In this document: positions 44,042 to 53,003 of the stretch, piece after piece
Layout: every line of letters starts with the position of its first letter
How positions within the stretch are numbered: the stretch's first letter is position 1
Source of the DNA: Saccharothrix sp. ALI-22-I
GTDB taxonomy: Bacteria; Actinomycetota; Actinomycetes; Mycobacteriales; Pseudonocardiaceae
Assembly (NCBI RefSeq): GCF_001984175.1
Contig: NZ_MTQP01000061.1
Span: 124,001 to 188,000, forward strand
Direction of reading: 5' to 3'
Length of the DNA: 64,000 nucleotides
Translations under genes and position numbers: made by a program
The notes under the pieces: generated by a model
Database searches by the model: none
What the model was told of the DNA's origin: nothing
Seen by the model: only the letters and a program-made list of their open reading frames with translations

Positions 44042-44782
44042 ATGGCCGACACGATCACCCTGCAAGTGGCGCGCTACCGGCCGGGGCAGGAGCCGGAGCC
44101 CGTCTTCCAGTCCTACGACGTGCCGCTGCGCAAGGAGTGGGCGGTGCTCGACGGGCTCAACCACGTCAAGGACCACGTGGACGGGACGCTGTCCTACCGC
44201 TGGTCGTGCCGGATGGGCATCTGCGGCAGCTGCGGGATGACGGTGAACGGCTCACCGGTGCTGTCGTGCGCCACGTTCCTGACCGATTACGCGCCCGGTC
44301 CCGTGCGCGTCGAGCCGCTGCGCAACTTCCCGGTGGTGCGGGACCTGGTCGTCGACATCACCGATTTCATGGCCAAGCTGCCGTCGGTGAAGCCGTGGTT
44401 GATCCGTGACGACGAGCCCGAGCCCGAGGGCGAGTACCTGCAGACCCCGGGAGAGCTGGACGACTACAAGAAGTTCAGCATGTGCATCAACTGCATGCTG
44501 TGCTACTCGGCGTGCCCGGTCTACGCCCTCGATCCGGCTTTCCTCGGGCCGGCGGCGATCGCGTTGGCCCAGCGCTACAACCTCGACTCGCGCGACGAGG
44601 GGGCCGAGGACCGGAGGGACGTGCTGTCCTCCGCCGAGGGCGTGTGGGCGTGCACGTTCGTCGGCGAGTGCAGCACCGCGTGCCCGAAGGGCGTCGACCC
44701 GGCGGGGGCGATCCAGCGTTACAAGCTCACCGCGGCGACCCACGCGGTGAAGGACTTCCTCCTGCCGCGAGGCGCGCGATGA
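44042..44782 (+). CDS. frdB: Fumarate reductase/succinate dehydrogenase iron-sulfur subunit
   Basis: 246 residues with three clusters: 2Fe-2S ligands in CRMGICGSCG plus a later Cys in VLSC; 4Fe-4S in CINCMLCYSACPV; and the third set in CTFVGECSTACPKGVDP. Passes electrons between FrdA and the quinone. RBS GGAGG before ATG 44042. Its stop overlaps frdC by ATGA. Confidence 0.93.
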   Translation: MADTITLQVARYRPGQEPEPVFQSYDVPLRKEWAVLDGLNHVKDHVDGTLSYRWSCRMGICGSCGMTVNGSPVLSCATFLTDYAPGPVRVEPLRNFPVVRDLVVDITDFMAKLPSVKPWLIRDDEPEPEGEYLQTPGELDDYKKFSMCINCMLCYSACPVYALDPAFLGPAAIALAQRYNLDSRDEGAEDRRDVLSSAEGVWACTFVGECSTACPKGVDPAGAIQRYKLTAATHAVKDFLLPRGAR

Positions 44783-45141
44783 CCTACGTGAAGCCGATCT
44801 CCACGTTCTGGTGGCTGCGGCGCGGTTCGTACTTCCGGTTCGTGCTGCGTGAGCTGAGCAGTGTCTTCGTCGCGTGGTTCGTGGTCTACCTGCTGATGCT
44901 CGTCTCCGCGATCGGGTCCGGGCCCGAGGCGTACCACCGGTTCCTGGACTGGAGCACGGGCTGGGTGCTCGTGCTGAACGTGGTCGCGCTGCTGTTCGTC
45001 CTGCTGCACGCCGTCACGTGGTTCAACCTGGCGCCGCGGGCGATGGTCGTGCCGCACGTCCCGCCGGTCGTGGTGCTGGTGCTGCACTACCTGCTGTGGC
45101 TGGGACTGTCACTTGCCGTGGCGTGGGTGGTGCTGCGATGA
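44779..45141 (+). CDS. frdC: Fumarate reductase membrane anchor C
   Basis: 120 residues, three helices; starts KPISTFWWLRRGSYFRFVLR, the typical FrdC opening. Helix 2 holds HAVTWFNLAPRAM. No haem-binding His pair of the SdhC type is evident, as in haem-less FrdCD. Overlaps frdB and frdD by four bases each. Confidence 0.88.
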   Translation: MTYVKPISTFWWLRRGSYFRFVLRELSSVFVAWFVVYLLMLVSAIGSGPEAYHRFLDWSTGWVLVLNVVALLFVLLHAVTWFNLAPRAMVVPHVPPVVVLVLHYLLWLGLSLAVAWVVLR

Positions 45142-45488
45142 GGAGGCGATCGCCGGAACCGCTGGTGTGGCTGCTGTTCAGCGCGGGCGGGATGGCCGCG
45201 GCGCTGGCGGTGCCGGTGCTGCTGTTCCTGTTCGGCGTCGCGTTCCCGCTCGGCTGGCTGCCCAGCCCCGATCACGCCCACCTGCTGTCGTTGCTGCGCA
45301 GTCCGATCACCAAGGTGGTCCTGTTCGGACTGTGCGTGCTGGCGCTGTTCCACTGGGCGCACCGCTTCCGCTACACGCTCTACGACGGTCTGCGGCTCAA
45401 GAAGCTCAGCGGCCTGATCATCCTGCTCTGCTACGGCGGCGCGCTGGTCGGGTCGGCCATCGCCGGTTACGTGCTGCTGCGTGCCTGA
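45138..45488 (+). CDS. frdD: Fumarate reductase membrane anchor D
   Basis: 116 residues with three helices; PEPLVWLLFSAGGMAAALAV at the start and HWAHRFRYTLYDGLRLKKL before the last helix match FrdD. With FrdC it forms the quinone site. Last gene of the operon. Confidence 0.88.
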   Translation: MRRRSPEPLVWLLFSAGGMAAALAVPVLLFLFGVAFPLGWLPSPDHAHLLSLLRSPITKVVLFGLCVLALFHWAHRFRYTLYDGLRLKKLSGLIILLCYGGALVGSAIAGYVLLRA

Positions 45489-45574
45489 ACGGTCCCGACG
45501 AGGTCGTCACCGTTTCGACGTGGCGGCCCATCCGGTCGACGGTCGGATGGGCCGACCCCCAGTTCGGGAAGCGA

Positions 45575-46444
45575 TCAGCTGAAGTAACCGTCGAACATGA
45601 TCCTGCTGATACCGGTCGTGGTTTCCAGGCCCACGTCGTAACCGTTCTCGACCACCTGGGTGTTGTTCATCACGGCAAGGGTGTAGCGCTCGTCGGGGCC
45701 GACGAAACCCACCGAGTTCATCAGCCACGAACCGTCGTCGTTGTCGTCGGACCAGCCGTTCTTGTTGCCCGGTCGGGCGGCGGGGCCGGCTCCCCACACC
45801 CCCCATTGCTGGTTGACGTCGACCGAGCGCATCTCGTTGACGATGTAGTCCCGGTGGGCGGCCGGGAGTTTGGTCAGCACGTAGTTCATCAGCCGGTCGA
45901 GGTCGTCGGCCGTGGTGAGAATCCAACCCCAGTGGTGCGGGTGCTCATCGGTGAACCGCATGTCGGTCATCCCGTAGGAGGGGAAGCGGGCCGCGAACTC
46001 CTGCTCGCCGCCATAGCGGGTCCACAGTGCGTGCGCCGCGTTGTCATCGCTGGAGTTCAGCATCCGGTGCATCAGGTCGCGGTCCTCGGCCGTCAGTGTG
46101 ATGACACCGGCGTCGTTGCGCAGCAGCAGGTCCACGACCATGGCGAGTTTCGGTGTGGAACAGGCCCAGACAAGCGTGTCCGAGTCGGTGTTGCGCCAGA
46201 CCGCGCCGGTCTTCCGGTCCCGCACCACGATTCCGGCGAAACCGGGACGGCTTTCCGCATAGGCATTCGCCCGGAGGATTCGGCTCAGCAGCCTCGGGTC
46301 GAAGCGGGCTTTACCGTCCTCTTGGGTGGCCGAAACCACGGAAGGAGCGACAGGGGCGGCAATAGCCACTGGCGCGACTACCGGGACGGCGCAGACGGCC
46401 GCGAGAAGCGCGGCCACGATCACTTGCTTGTTGAGCACACTCAT
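45575..46444 (-). CDS. Second secreted class A beta-lactamase-like serine hydrolase
   Basis: 289 residues: signal peptide (1-30), STPK (96-99) as SxxK and SDDN (132-135). The region of KTG reads NKNGWSDDND, so the third motif is lost, as in the 24332-25228 relative. Shared phrases SSDDNAA and NEMRS/GNLHE loops support one subfamily. ATG 46444 starts the signal; there is no clear ribosome site. Function probably not beta-lactam hydrolysis. Confidence 0.75.
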   Translation of the reverse strand: MSVLNKQVIVAALLAAVCAVPVVAPVAIAAPVAPSVVSATQEDGKARFDPRLLSRILRANAYAESRPGFAGIVVRDRKTGAVWRNTDSDTLVWACSTPKLAMVVDLLLRNDAGVITLTAEDRDLMHRMLNSSDDNAAHALWTRYGGEQEFAARFPSYGMTDMRFTDEHPHHWGWILTTADDLDRLMNYVLTKLPAAHRDYIVNEMRSVDVNQQWGVWGAGPAARPGNKNGWSDDNDDGSWLMNSVGFVGPDERYTLAVMNNTQVVENGYDVGLETTTGISRIMFDGYFS

Positions 46445-46621
46445 AGCGGCGAAACGTAGCAGGATCGCGCACATTCCAGAAACAACAGACCGGTGACGAT
46501 CGTCATCGTAACGAAACAAAAACGATGACAACCCACTCTCGTACACCGCCGGCTTTACCGGAATCCGACGGGCGGATTGACCGGCAGGTTCCGGCAGGTC
46601 GACGTGTGGCCGGTGGCCGGA

Positions 46622-46665
46622 GTTAACGTCCGGTTCGTCGTGTGTTGGGTGAGCGTGCCTAGCAT
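46622..46665 (+). promoter_or_regulatory. Second copy of the PHO-box-like promoter
   Basis: GTTAACGTCCG (46622), GTTCGTCGTGT (46633), GTTGGGTGAGC (46644), then TAGCAT at 46660-46665, 8 bases before an ATG. It matches the copy at 16587-16544 over about 110 bases with few changes. It stands upstream of the PHP phosphoesterase gene. The remaining 160 bases before it show nothing. Confidence 0.6.
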
Positions 46666-46673
46666 CCCGCGCC

Positions 46674-46724
46674 ATGACGACCCGCCGTACGTTTCCGCTG
46701 GATGACCGGGGCGCGGCCGGTTAG
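46674..46724 (+). pseudogene. Broken start of a Tat-signal gene (MTTRRTF leader)
   Basis: 16 codons, MTTRRTFPLDDRGAAG then TAG. The first seven residues and their DNA are the same as the start of the metallophosphoesterase at 16535. After that the likeness ends. Either a relic of a copied gene or a short leader ORF in front of the phosphoesterase, which begins 54 bases later. Confidence 0.5.
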
Positions 46725-46778
46725 ACCGAGCAGCCCGTTCAGTTCCGATGACGTACGACCTGGTGATGGAGGCAACCC

Positions 46779-48440
46779 GTGATTCAGCCGCTGCCGCAGT
46801 GGGCCGACCCCGATGTGCCCGCGGCGTCGCTCGACGCGCAGGCCATCTCCCGGCGCGGACTGCTGCGCCGTGCGGGCCTGTTCGGTGCGGTGTTCGCCGG
46901 TGGGGCCGCGCTCGGGCAGGGCTCCGCGTCGTCGGCCCCCGGCGGCGGAGACCCGCGCCTCGTGTACCTGGTCGGTGATCACCACGCGCACTCGGTCTAC
47001 AGCCACGACGCGAAGTACACGTTCTCGCAGATCGCCCAGGCGGCGGCCCGGTTCGGCCTGGACTGGCTGGTCTTCACCGAGCACAGCAACTTCGGGCACG
47101 CCAACGCGGGCGGCGCCCAGGCCGAGCACCGGGAGATCCTCAAGGCTCGGGCCGAGAACGAGCGGATGCTGATCTTCCAGGGCCTGGAGTGGTACATCCC
47201 CGGTGCCGAGCACTGCACGGTCTTCTCCCCGCCCGGCCGGCACGAGGTCGACCTGCTCACCCGGTTCGAGCTGGCCTACGACGGCAAGCTGCTCGGTTAC
47301 ACCGCAGGCGGCCCGGACCACCCGGACACCGCGCGCAACGAGGCACACGCAGTCAAGGCCCTCCGGTGGCTCGCCGAGCAGCGCCGCACCGGCTACGTCG
47401 ACGACGTCCTGGTCCTGGCCAACCACCCGATGCGGCTGGGCATCGACTCCCCGCACGAGATCCGGAACTGGCGTGACGCCGCACCGCAGATCATGATCGG
47501 GATGGAGGGCGCCCCCGGCGCGCAGGGCGGGGCGATCCCCGGCTGGCGTGGCCCGACCAGCATCCGCGGCGAGTACGAGAACAGCCCGTCCGCCAACTCC
47601 TGGCCCGGCTACCCGCGCGAGGCGTACGTGACCCACGGCGGCTTCGACTGGGCGACGGCGACCGTGGGCGGCCTGTGGGACGCCATGCTCGCCGAGGGAC
47701 GCCTGTTCACCATCACCTCGAACTCCGACGTCCACCGGGTCGTGTTCGACACCTGGCGCAACGGCGACTGGCTGCCGGGCCAGAACTTCGACAACACCGG
47801 CCGCCTCCCCGACCCGGTCAACACGACCCAGCCCCAGCCAGGCGGCGACTTCTGGCCCGGCCAGTTCAGCCGCACCCACGTGGGTGTCACCAAGTACGGC
47901 TACCGGGACGTCATGGCGGGCCTGCGAGCCGGTCGCGTCTGGGTCGATCACGGCCACCTGGTCGACGGCATCGACATCCGCCTGACCAAGCAAAACGGCA
48001 CCGGCCACGGCGTGACTCTGGGCGGCCGACTCCGCGTCCGGCGCGGCGAACGGCTTGTTCTCACCATCACCGTCACCACCACGTCCCGCCCCAACGACCA
48101 CGGCGAACTCCCCCGCCTGGCCCACCTCGACGTCATCCGCGGCGCCGTACGCGGCCCCGCAACAGATCGAGACCAGTGGCGCGCCCCCGACACCCGCGTC
48201 ACCCACACCACAGACGTCTCCGACCGCACCGGCACGTTCGTGCTCCGCATCCCGATCACCGACGTCGAGGAGTCGCTGTACCTCCGAGTGCGCGGCAGCG
48301 ACGGCAAGCGCAACGGCCCAGGCCTCCTGGGCGCCACCATCGACCCCCACGGCCCCATCCCCCACGAGCCAGGCAACGGCGACCCGTGGCAGGACACCTG
48401 GTGCTACACCAACCCGATCTTCGTAGACGTCGTCGGCTGA
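46779..48440 (+). CDS. Tat-exported PHP-domain phosphoesterase (CehA/McbA-like)
   Basis: 553 residues. SRRGLLRRAGLFGAVFAGG (25-43) is a Tat signal. The PHP metal-binding set is visible: VGDHHAHSVYSHDAKY (HxH), TEHSNFGHANAGG, GLEWY, ANHPMRLGID and SNSDVHRV. A beta-sandwich domain makes up the last 150 residues. It should cleave phosphate esters outside the cell. GTG 46779 follows GGAGG. The PHO-like promoter just upstream fits a phosphate-starvation role. Confidence 0.82.
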   Translation: MIQPLPQWADPDVPAASLDAQAISRRGLLRRAGLFGAVFAGGAALGQGSASSAPGGGDPRLVYLVGDHHAHSVYSHDAKYTFSQIAQAAARFGLDWLVFTEHSNFGHANAGGAQAEHREILKARAENERMLIFQGLEWYIPGAEHCTVFSPPGRHEVDLLTRFELAYDGKLLGYTAGGPDHPDTARNEAHAVKALRWLAEQRRTGYVDDVLVLANHPMRLGIDSPHEIRNWRDAAPQIMIGMEGAPGAQGGAIPGWRGPTSIRGEYENSPSANSWPGYPREAYVTHGGFDWATATVGGLWDAMLAEGRLFTITSNSDVHRVVFDTWRNGDWLPGQNFDNTGRLPDPVNTTQPQPGGDFWPGQFSRTHVGVTKYGYRDVMAGLRAGRVWVDHGHLVDGIDIRLTKQNGTGHGVTLGGRLRVRRGERLVLTITVTTTSRPNDHGELPRLAHLDVIRGAVRGPATDRDQWRAPDTRVTHTTDVSDRTGTFVLRIPITDVEESLYLRVRGSDGKRNGPGLLGATIDPHGPIPHEPGNGDPWQDTWCYTNPIFVDVVG

Positions 48441-48712
48441 CCCCGTAGACAGCCGGAGGAGGTGGCCCTCATTCGTGAAGGCTTGAAGGCCACCCCTCCT
48501 TCCGCACCCGTCTGCCGTCCGTCCGACCCAGCCTGCGGGTCGCGATCGGACCGCCGTCGGTCACCCGCACAGTGTGCGACCCGACCGGGGGTTCGGCCAC
48601 TTGTTGTCCCCCGTCCAGGTTTCCGTTCGGGTTCCGAGGCGTCTGTCCTGTCGCGGCGCTCCGGGCCGGCGCTCATGATGGGCGGCGGTTACGCCTCAAC
48701 GAGGGGACGATC

Positions 48713-49621
48713 ATGACTTCTATCGTTCGACTGGTTGCTCTCGTCACGGCGTTCGTCGCGGCGACGGTGACGGCGACGCCCGCGGTGGCCGTGCCGGCTA
48801 CCGACGTGATCGTGCTGCCGGGCGCCACGTCCGCCGAGGGCATAGCGACCGGGTACGGCGCGACGTTCTACGCCGGCGATCTGTTCGCGGGCGACATCTT
48901 CCGGGGCAACTACCAGCGCGGCACCGCCGAGTTGTTCATCGACGCCCCCGCCGGCCGGATGGCGTTGGGGATGAAGTTCGACCCGATCACGAAGCTGCTG
49001 TTCGTGGCGGGCGGGTTCAGCGGCCAGGCGCACGTCTACCACGGCACCAGCGGCGCCGACGTCGCCACCTACCAGCTCGGCGGCGTGGTCAACGACGTGA
49101 TCCTCGTGCCGGGCGGCGCGTGGTTCACCGACTCCACCCAGCCGAAGCTGTACTTCGTGCCCGTTGACCCGAGCGGGAAGCTCGGCACCGCCCAGACGCT
49201 GACGTTGAGCGGCCCGGCGGCCGACCTCACCGGCGAGTTCAACCTCAACGGCATCGAGGCCGTCCGCAACGGCCGCACGCTGCTCGTGGCCCACTCGGCC
49301 AACGCGGCGATCTACACCGTGAACGCGAAGACCGGCGAGAGTGCCGTGGTGGCGGGCGTCAACGTGCCGAACGTCGACGGGATCATCCGCTCCGGACGAC
49401 ACCTGTGGGTCGTGCAGAACCTCGACAACAAGGTCACCCGCTGGCGGCTGAGCTCCGACCTGACATCCGGCACCCTGGAGAAGACCATCACCAGCCCCCA
49501 CTACCAGGTACCGACCACCGCCGCCCTGTTCGGCCACCGGCTCGCCGTGGTGAACGCCAAGTTCGACACCGGCCTCCCGCCGACCGCCGACCAGTACGAG
49601 GTCGTCCTGACCAACCGCTGA
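48713..49621 (+). CDS. Secreted SMP-30/gluconolactonase-like beta-propeller
   Basis: 302 residues with a signal peptide (1-27, AVA). The rest is a six-bladed propeller: ATSAEGIATGYGATFYAGDL, LGMKFDPITKLLFVAGGF, VVNDVILVPGGAWFTDS and FNLNGIEAVRNGRTLLVAHS, the strand-plus-acidic-turn pattern of SMP-30 proteins. The metal-site Glu may be in SAEG. RBS GAGGGG before ATG 48713. Exported lactonase or a binding protein; not resolved. Confidence 0.65.
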   Translation: MTSIVRLVALVTAFVAATVTATPAVAVPATDVIVLPGATSAEGIATGYGATFYAGDLFAGDIFRGNYQRGTAELFIDAPAGRMALGMKFDPITKLLFVAGGFSGQAHVYHGTSGADVATYQLGGVVNDVILVPGGAWFTDSTQPKLYFVPVDPSGKLGTAQTLTLSGPAADLTGEFNLNGIEAVRNGRTLLVAHSANAAIYTVNAKTGESAVVAGVNVPNVDGIIRSGRHLWVVQNLDNKVTRWRLSSDLTSGTLEKTITSPHYQVPTTAALFGHRLAVVNAKFDTGLPPTADQYEVVLTNR

Positions 49622-49710
49622 CGACCCGCCCCACACGGCAGGACGGCGGTCCGCGCGCGTCGTCATCCGGATGGATGGGTGGACGGATCGACGCGCACGA
49701 ACCGGCAACG

Positions 49711-51717
49711 TCACCGCGTGGTGCAGAGGGTGCCGTTCAGGGTGTAGGTCGTCGGTCGGACGTTGGGGCCCTGGTAGGCGCCGACGAAACCGGCCGTGGT
49801 GGTGGCGCCCGGCGCGAGACGGGTCGTGTTCGACACCCGCACCTCGGTGCCGGTCTGGGTCCACGTGGCGTTCCAGCCGCTGGAGACCTGCTGCCACGTG
49901 GTCGGCCACGTGTAGGTCAACGTCCAGCCGTCCTGGGTTTCGGTGCCGGTGTTGGCGATCTCGATGTCGGCGACGTAACCGCTGCCCCAGTTGGTGGTCT
50001 CGCGGAACGTGACCGCGCACGTGGACGTGGTGGGTGTGCCCGTGGTGAACGTCAGCGGCGGGGAGGACCACGAGACGCGGCCGGCGTTGTCGCGGGCCAC
50101 CAGGTTCACCGTGTAGCGCGTGCCGGGCGTGAGGTTGGCCGCGGTGAACGACGTGCCGGTCGTCTCGCCCCACTGCTCGGCGCCGACGCCCGTGTGCCGG
50201 TGGACCTCGTACTTCACGCCTGCGGGCGGAGCGGCCCAGGTGAGGGTGGCCGTGGTGTCGGTGACGGAACCCGCAGAGGGACGCGGCGGCGCTGCCGGAC
50301 CGGCCGTAGAACCGGACGGCCGCAGCACGAGAGTGGTGATCGAGTACGGCGGCAGCGTGGCGGTCGACGCGGTTCCGGCGGCGGTCGCGATGCCGGTGTC
50401 GCCGTTGGCGAAGGTCAGCACCTGCGCGGCGTCGGCCGGTGCGTAGCCGGCGTAACGCAGCGACACCGTCTTGACCGCGTCGGGGTCCTGGTTCACCAGC
50501 ATGACCGCCAAGCCGCCGTCGGCACGGCGCGCGGCGTGGGCGCGGACCAGCGGGTCGGTGGCCGAGGCCGCCACGAGCTGGTCACCGGGGCGGGCGAAGC
50601 GCGAGACCATCGAGATCGCGTGGTAGGGCGCGAACGGCGTGTTGAGCGCGGGCTGGCACGTCGTGCCGTCGGCGGTGCAGCTCGCGCTGGACAGCAGCCC
50701 GTAGTCGTCGTAGTCGGTGTGACCGGCCACTGTGGACACCCGGCCGATTCCGTTGTGGACGTTCCACCAGTCCACCGTGAACACGCCGTTGGCCAGGAGC
50801 GTCGCGTACGCGTCGGCGGCGAACAGGGCCCCGGGCTGGGTGTTGCGGCCGAACGACGTGTTGACCTCCGTCATGGCGATGGCGAGGTCCTTGCCCGCGT
50901 GCCGGCGGGACTGCTCGCGCACGAGCCGGATCGCGTCGGCCACGCGATCGGTCTTGGTGAGCACCTGCGCGGCCGTGTCGCCACCGGGGTACCAGTGCAC
51001 GATCCCGTAGTCCACAACCGGCCCGGCGACGGACAGCACGACCTGGTTCCACGTCCCGGCGTCACCCGAGGCCGTGATGCCGTCGGGCCACTCCCCCGGC
51101 GTGGTGAGCACCGCGCCGATCTTGATCGTCGGATCGACGGCCTTCATCGCGATCGCGTAGTCCCGGACCAGGTTCGCGTAACCCGCAGGGCTCTTGTCCG
51201 GGTGGTCGTCGGCCTCCCAGGCGGAGCCGTAGTGGCCGTTGCCGTACAGCTCGTTGCCGATCTCCCAGTACTTGACGCCGTAGCCCTTCTCCACGTTGGC
51301 GTAGCGCACCCACTCGGCGGCCTCTTCGGGCGTGCCCGTGCCGTAGTTCGCGGTGACGACGGCCTGCGCGCCCGCCCGCCGCGCACCGGCCATGAAGTGG
51401 TCGAAGTCGGTGTTCGGCGCGACGTAACCGCCGGGCGCGGTGTGGTCGCGCCAGTGGTAGATGTCGGAGTAGGAGCCGCCGGGGTAGCGCATGGCGCGCA
51501 CGCCCGCGTCCTTCATCAGGTCGGCGACGGCGTCGGTGCCCAGCTGGGCGTCCCAGATGGCGTGGTTGACGCCGATCGCGGCCGGGTCGACGGTCTCCAG
51601 CCCCGCCCGCGCGTTGACGGTGACCGTGACGGCGGGGTCGGCCTGTGCGGCGGGGATGGTGAGCGGGACGGCGACTAATGCGACGAGCGCGGGCAGCGCG
51701 ACAAGACGCGATCTCAT
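49711..51717 (-). CDS. Secreted clan GH-A glycoside hydrolase with Fn3 and CBM2
   Basis: 668 residues: signal peptide (1-28), TIM barrel with acid/base Glu156 in YWEIGNELYG and nucleophile Glu284 in AMTEVNTSFG, a beta-sandwich after the barrel, an Fn3 domain (about 482-570) and a C-terminal CBM2 (about 575-668, bounded by Cys in CAVTF and LC). The pair NE...E fits GH51/39/30-type arabinofuranosidases or xylanases; the exact family is unsure. CBM2 targets cellulose or xylan. A perfect CebR/CelR operator lies 28 bases upstream. ATG 51717 is preferred over 51732. Confidence 0.82.
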   Translation of the reverse strand: MRSRLVALPALVALVAVPLTIPAAQADPAVTVTVNARAGLETVDPAAIGVNHAIWDAQLGTDAVADLMKDAGVRAMRYPGGSYSDIYHWRDHTAPGGYVAPNTDFDHFMAGARRAGAQAVVTANYGTGTPEEAAEWVRYANVEKGYGVKYWEIGNELYGNGHYGSAWEADDHPDKSPAGYANLVRDYAIAMKAVDPTIKIGAVLTTPGEWPDGITASGDAGTWNQVVLSVAGPVVDYGIVHWYPGGDTAAQVLTKTDRVADAIRLVREQSRRHAGKDLAIAMTEVNTSFGRNTQPGALFAADAYATLLANGVFTVDWWNVHNGIGRVSTVAGHTDYDDYGLLSSASCTADGTTCQPALNTPFAPYHAISMVSRFARPGDQLVAASATDPLVRAHAARRADGGLAVMLVNQDPDAVKTVSLRYAGYAPADAAQVLTFANGDTGIATAAGTASTATLPPYSITTLVLRPSGSTAGPAAPPRPSAGSVTDTTATLTWAAPPAGVKYEVHRHTGVGAEQWGETTGTSFTAANLTPGTRYTVNLVARDNAGRVSWSSPPLTFTTGTPTTSTCAVTFRETTNWGSGYVADIEIANTGTETQDGWTLTYTWPTTWQQVSSGWNATWTQTGTEVRVSNTTRLAPGATTTAGFVGAYQGPNVRPTTYTLNGTLCTTR

Positions 51718-51744
51718 GGGCGGTGTCCTCATCGACGTTGATGA

Positions 51745-51760
51745 CTGGGAGCGCTCCCAG
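51745..51760. promoter_or_regulatory. CebR/CelR-type operator
   Basis: CTGGGAGCGCTCCCAG, a perfect palindrome holding TGGGAGCGCTCCCA, the known operator of the cellulose/cellobiose repressors CelR (Thermobifida) and CebR (Streptomyces). It precedes the CBM2 hydrolase by 28 bases. Confidence 0.85.
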
Positions 51761-51795
51761 ACTGGGGATGGGCGCGATCTTTGTCAATCGGCCGT

Positions 51796-51932
51796 CAGGC
51801 CGTTTGCCGACGTTCGGCCAGTCGACCTTCAGCCAGCCGACGTCCAGGCAGCCGATCTTCAGGCCAGTGGATCTTCAGGGCAGTCGACGTTCAGGCAGCT
51901 GACGATCAGCCAGCCGACGTTCAGGCGGTCGA
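51796..51932. repeat. 15-base tandem repeat array
   Basis: Eight or nine degenerate units of consensus CGTTCAGGCAGTCGA, boundaries at 51811, 51826, 51841, 51856, 51872, 51888, 51903 and 51918; two units have 16 bases. The array runs from upstream of the CBM2 hydrolase promoter into the last codons of the glycosyltransferase gene, whose stop codon is in the final unit. Confidence 0.8.
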
Positions 51933-52997
51933 ACCGGCCGTGCGGTCGTACTTGGTCGCCAGCCGGAGCTTGGCGACGGCCGTCCGGTAGACGCGCTCGT
52001 AGCGTGCGGCCATCGTGCCGATGTCGAACCGACTGGCCGCTTCGGCGCGGCACCGGTCGGCGGACAACTCGTCGACGCGGTGCAACGCGGCGACCAAGGA
52101 CTCGTGGTCGTCGCAGACGAACCCGGTCACGCCGTGCGTGACCACTTCCGGAACGGAACCACGAGGGCAGGCGACCACCGGGGTGCCGCACGCCATCGCC
52201 TCGACCATCACCATCCCGAACGGCTCGTCCCAGCGGATCGGGAACAGCAGGCACCGTGCCGCGCTCAGCAGTTCCAGCTTGCAGTCGCGATCGACCTCAC
52301 CGAGCCATTCCACACCCGGGCCGAGCAGTGGCGCGATCTCGCGCTCGAAGTAGTCCCGTTCCTCCGGCTCACGGCACTTGGCCGCGATGCGCAGGCGGAT
52401 ACCCGCTTCGGCCGCGGCCGCGATCGCCTGGACTACTCCCTTGTCGGGTGTGGCCCGCCCGAGGAACAGCGCGAAGTCCTCCTTGTCGCGCCGGAACGGG
52501 AAGCGGTCGACCGGAATCGCGTTGTGCACGGTGCCCGCCCAGTCGAGGTCCGCGGCGATCCGGCGTTGCGAGTCCGAGACGGCCACGAGGTGCACGCTGC
52601 CGGACAGGCACCGGTAGTAGCGGCCCATCTCGCCGACCACCGGCCCGTGCGCGGTGACCACGGTGGGCTCCAGGCGCCCGGCCGCCAGCAGTGGTCCGGC
52701 GAGACTGTGGTCGTGCACGACGTCCACGTCCAGATCGGACAGGATGCCGGGCAGCGCCACGGCGTGCACCAACTCCGGCAGGGCCTGCCCCATCCGGTCC
52801 GCCTGAGCGCGGTCCGACGTCCTGATGAACTGGTGGGCCTTCGTGCCGTTGCGGCCGACCCCGACGAGGAAGACACAGTGGCCGCGCGCGACCAACAGGT
52901 CCACAAGGTCGGCGCACATCGACTCGATACCGCCGTACGCGGAGGGCGGCAGTTCGAACCACGGCGGTGCGATCATCGCGATGCGCAACGGATCCAC
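51921..52997 (-). CDS. GT4 glycosyltransferase
   Basis: 358 residues, GT-B fold. AYGGIESMCADLVDLLVARG (20-39) is the glycine-rich start, VVHDHS and HGPV follow, and the donor site has FLGRATPDKGV and EPFGMVMVEAMACGTPVVAC (E-x7-E motif, about 262-281). GTG 52997 starts six bases after the stop of the debranching enzyme, so they form an operon. The pair suggests alpha-glucan or a storage oligosaccharide as product. The last residues are encoded by the 15-base repeat. Confidence 0.88.
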   Translation of the reverse strand: MDPLRIAMIAPPWFELPPSAYGGIESMCADLVDLLVARGHCVFLVGVGRNGTKAHQFIRTSDRAQADRMGQALPELVHAVALPGILSDLDVDVVHDHSLAGPLLAAGRLEPTVVTAHGPVVGEMGRYYRCLSGSVHLVAVSDSQRRIAADLDWAGTVHNAIPVDRFPFRRDKEDFALFLGRATPDKGVVQAIAAAAEAGIRLRIAAKCREPEERDYFEREIAPLLGPGVEWLGEVDRDCKLELLSAARCLLFPIRWDEPFGMVMVEAMACGTPVVACPRGSVPEVVTHGVTGFVCDDHESLVAALHRVDELSADRCRAEAASRFDIGTMAARYERVYRTAVAKLRLATKYDRTAGSTA

Positions 52998-53003
52998 CCC
53001 GAC

